Assembly: GCA_041493205.1 (NCBI GenBank)
Contig: JBGPYM010000056.1
Span: forward strand, 1-14,427
Reading direction: 5' to 3'
DNA length: 14,427 nt
Origin: JBGPYM01 sp041493205
GTDB lineage: Bacteria; Bacteroidota; Ignavibacteria; UBA10030; UBA6906
Each line of letters begins with the position of its first letter. Within the stretch, counting starts at the first letter, position 1. Made by a program: the position numbers and the translations under genes. The notes under the pieces are model-generated. The model was not told where the DNA came from and did no database searches. It saw only the letters and a program-made list of their open reading frames with translations. Positions 13,348 through 14,427 of the stretch are shown piece after piece.

Positions 13348-14427
13348 GTGCCTTCCCGATCGTTGCTGTTGTCATTCTCCATGTACCGTCACTGCCGGGT
13401 TCACAGAGGGAAAGAATTCCCTCCCCCCCGACGCACCCAGGAGCGTCGGAGTTGTTCCGCCGCGGGCCCGCGGCGACGTGCACGACGCCGGGAAGCACCG
13501 CCCCGTCGCATCGGACTACGACGCGCATCGTTCCCGCTCTATTGTGCATTGTCGCAGAATCCCCGTCTGCAAGTCCGTACGATGTCGCCGTGCCCGGATG
13601 GAGAAGTGCCGTTCCGTCGAGATCTTTCAGGTTCGATTCCTGAAAAATCTTGCTCAGAATGGGGGAGACCTGAGCGCTTGCTGTTGCACCGCGCACGCCG
13701 TACGGCATGACGGTGACAGAACTTCCTTCTGGAGTCTCTGACCCGGAAAGCAGGGCAAGACACCTGGTAGCTTCGTCATTCCCCCCTGGGAGAAGGGAAA
13801 AACTTACTGACCGGCTTTGTGCCGGGCCATCATCGATCCAGCATCCACCTTCCGACAGCTTCTGCCAGAACTGCTCGGTCGTCGCGAGACCCTTCACCTC
13901 AATCCAGGCGCCATCCTGAGGCATGAATACCTTCCCCCGGCCTGACGCATGGATCGCATCCGCCCGTGCACGGAGCATTGCATCCCTCGTCGGGATCGTT
14001 GTGGCGGCGCCCGCCGTGACGGCGGAAAGCAACCTGAGGAAGTCAAGAGGATCTGTCGATCCTTCGCGGACCGGATGAAGAGGGCGTGCAAGCGCATAAG
14101 AGCAGGTCACGGCGCCTGGAGCCGTCGAAATCTCTTCCAGCAGTTCGAGGTGTGCAGGGGCAGGTATAATGTAGTCGGCCCAGGCGGTCATGGGAGTCAG
14201 AAGCGGTGAAAGACTGACGATCGCCCCCTGAGGATGAACCTTTTTTCGCAGAAGGGAGACGGGTATATCATATCCGGATTCTGCGCCATCGATGATCAGA
14301 ATCCGGATCGAGTGATCGGGAACCTGGTCGATAGTGGTTGCGGGCGGTAGTACCGGCTCGCCGGGGAGCGGGTTCCGGGCGACAATGCCCGCCTGGGTTC
14401 CAATCGTTCCGAGGAGCACGTTGAGCG
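13331..14427 (-). CDS. Molybdopterin oxidoreductase catalytic subunit, C-terminal part
   Basis: The frame runs off the right edge. The visible 5' codons read L-N-V-L-L-G-T-I-G, which matches the inside of such enzymes, so the GTG at 14419 is not a start. Residues below count from it. Seen: IVSLSPLLTPMTAWADYIIPAPAHLE (written here in two parts, SPLLTPMTAWADYII and PAPAHLE, 71-92), the usual dinucleotide-cofactor contact and ADxxLP region, and a C-terminal MopB-type barrel from about 235 (VTVMPYGVRG; LLHPGTATSYGLADGD; VLPGVVHVAAGP). The N-terminal [4Fe-4S] site, the metal ligand and any Tat signal are outside the window. It is the first visible gene of the operon with ferredoxin, NrfD-like and GcvH-like genes. 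The substrate (sulfur compound, nitrogen oxide, or the menaquinone-reductase role of Qrc-type complexes, where the subunit is non-catalytic) cannot be decided. It overlaps the ferredoxin gene by 17 bases. Confidence 0.85.
   Translation of the reverse strand, partial: LNVLLGTIGTQAGIVARNPLPGEPVLPPATTIDQVPDHSIRILIIDGAESGYDIPVSLLRKKVHPQGAIVSLSPLLTPMTAWADYIIPAPAHLELLEEISTAPGAVTCSYALARPLHPVREGSTDPLDFLRLLSAVTAGAATTIPTRDAMLRARADAIHASGRGKVFMPQDGAWIEVKGLATTEQFWQKLSEGGCWIDDGPAQSRSVSFSLLPGGNDEATRCLALLSGSETPEGSSVTVMPYGVRGATASAQVSPILSKIFQESNLKDLDGTALLHPGTATSYGLADGDSATMHNRAGTMRVVVRCDGAVLPGVVHVAAGPRRNNSDAPGCVGGEGILSLCEPGSDGTWRMTTATIGKAHGSEI

Noticed and set aside
1..14427. CRISPR arrays, rRNA genes, insertion sequences or a defence system
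   Set aside because: No spaced direct repeats, rRNA-like stretches, transposase motifs or nuclease/helicase genes were found on either strand.

Overview
The window looks like a chromosomal piece of a bacterium of the Bacteroidota/Ignavibacteriota (FCB) group. The main clue is the C-terminus encoded just before base 3451. It carries a YPNPFNPST motif, a beta-sandwich pattern and a ...GVYFYRL...KKLLLLR ending, which is the hallmark of type IX secretion (T9SS) sorting domains. The remaining genes fit an anaerobic or facultative member with a membrane electron-transport chain. The species cannot be named from this sequence.

Left part (1-3451, + strand): two overlapping reading frames together look like one large secreted protein. 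The first (cut by the window edge) resembles a glycoside-hydrolase-type barrel with a DEP motif. The second holds a right-handed beta-helix, a TPR-like helical region and the T9SS sorting domain. They overlap by 25 bases in different frames, and the second begins in mid-domain without a signal peptide, so a single -1 frameshift probably splits one gene. This part is visibly poorer in G+C than the rest (24/60 in two hand-counted lines, against 36/60 and 38/60 further right).

Boundary (3452-4057): about 600 bases without a credible protein gene. It holds a weak hairpin, a strong rho-independent terminator, the 5' half (42 nt) of a tRNA-Arg(TCG) gene on the - strand, and promoter-like hexamers. 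The tRNA is broken just after the anticodon and its missing side faces the low-G+C block, which suggests an old integration or recombination joint.

Middle part (4058-9334, + strand): a stand-alone receiver protein, a left-handed beta-helix acyltransferase, a class I/II aminotransferase, a 50-residue two-helix membrane protein, and a two-gene redox pair. The pair is a Tat-signal DUF362 protein and a membrane polyferredoxin with four N-terminal helices and a twin-arginine signal in mid-chain.

Right part (9427-14427, - strand): an aldo/keto reductase converges on the polyferredoxin, with a REP-like double hairpin between them. Upstream of it is a tightly packed operon for a complex iron-sulfur molybdoenzyme: catalytic subunit (cut by the window edge), four-cluster ferredoxin subunit, NrfD/HybB-type quinone-reactive membrane subunit, and a membrane-anchored GcvH-like protein. 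The last one has no lysine anywhere in its lipoyl-type domain and carries a Cys/His cluster between anchor and domain. It is the most unusual component and the best candidate here for an undescribed function.
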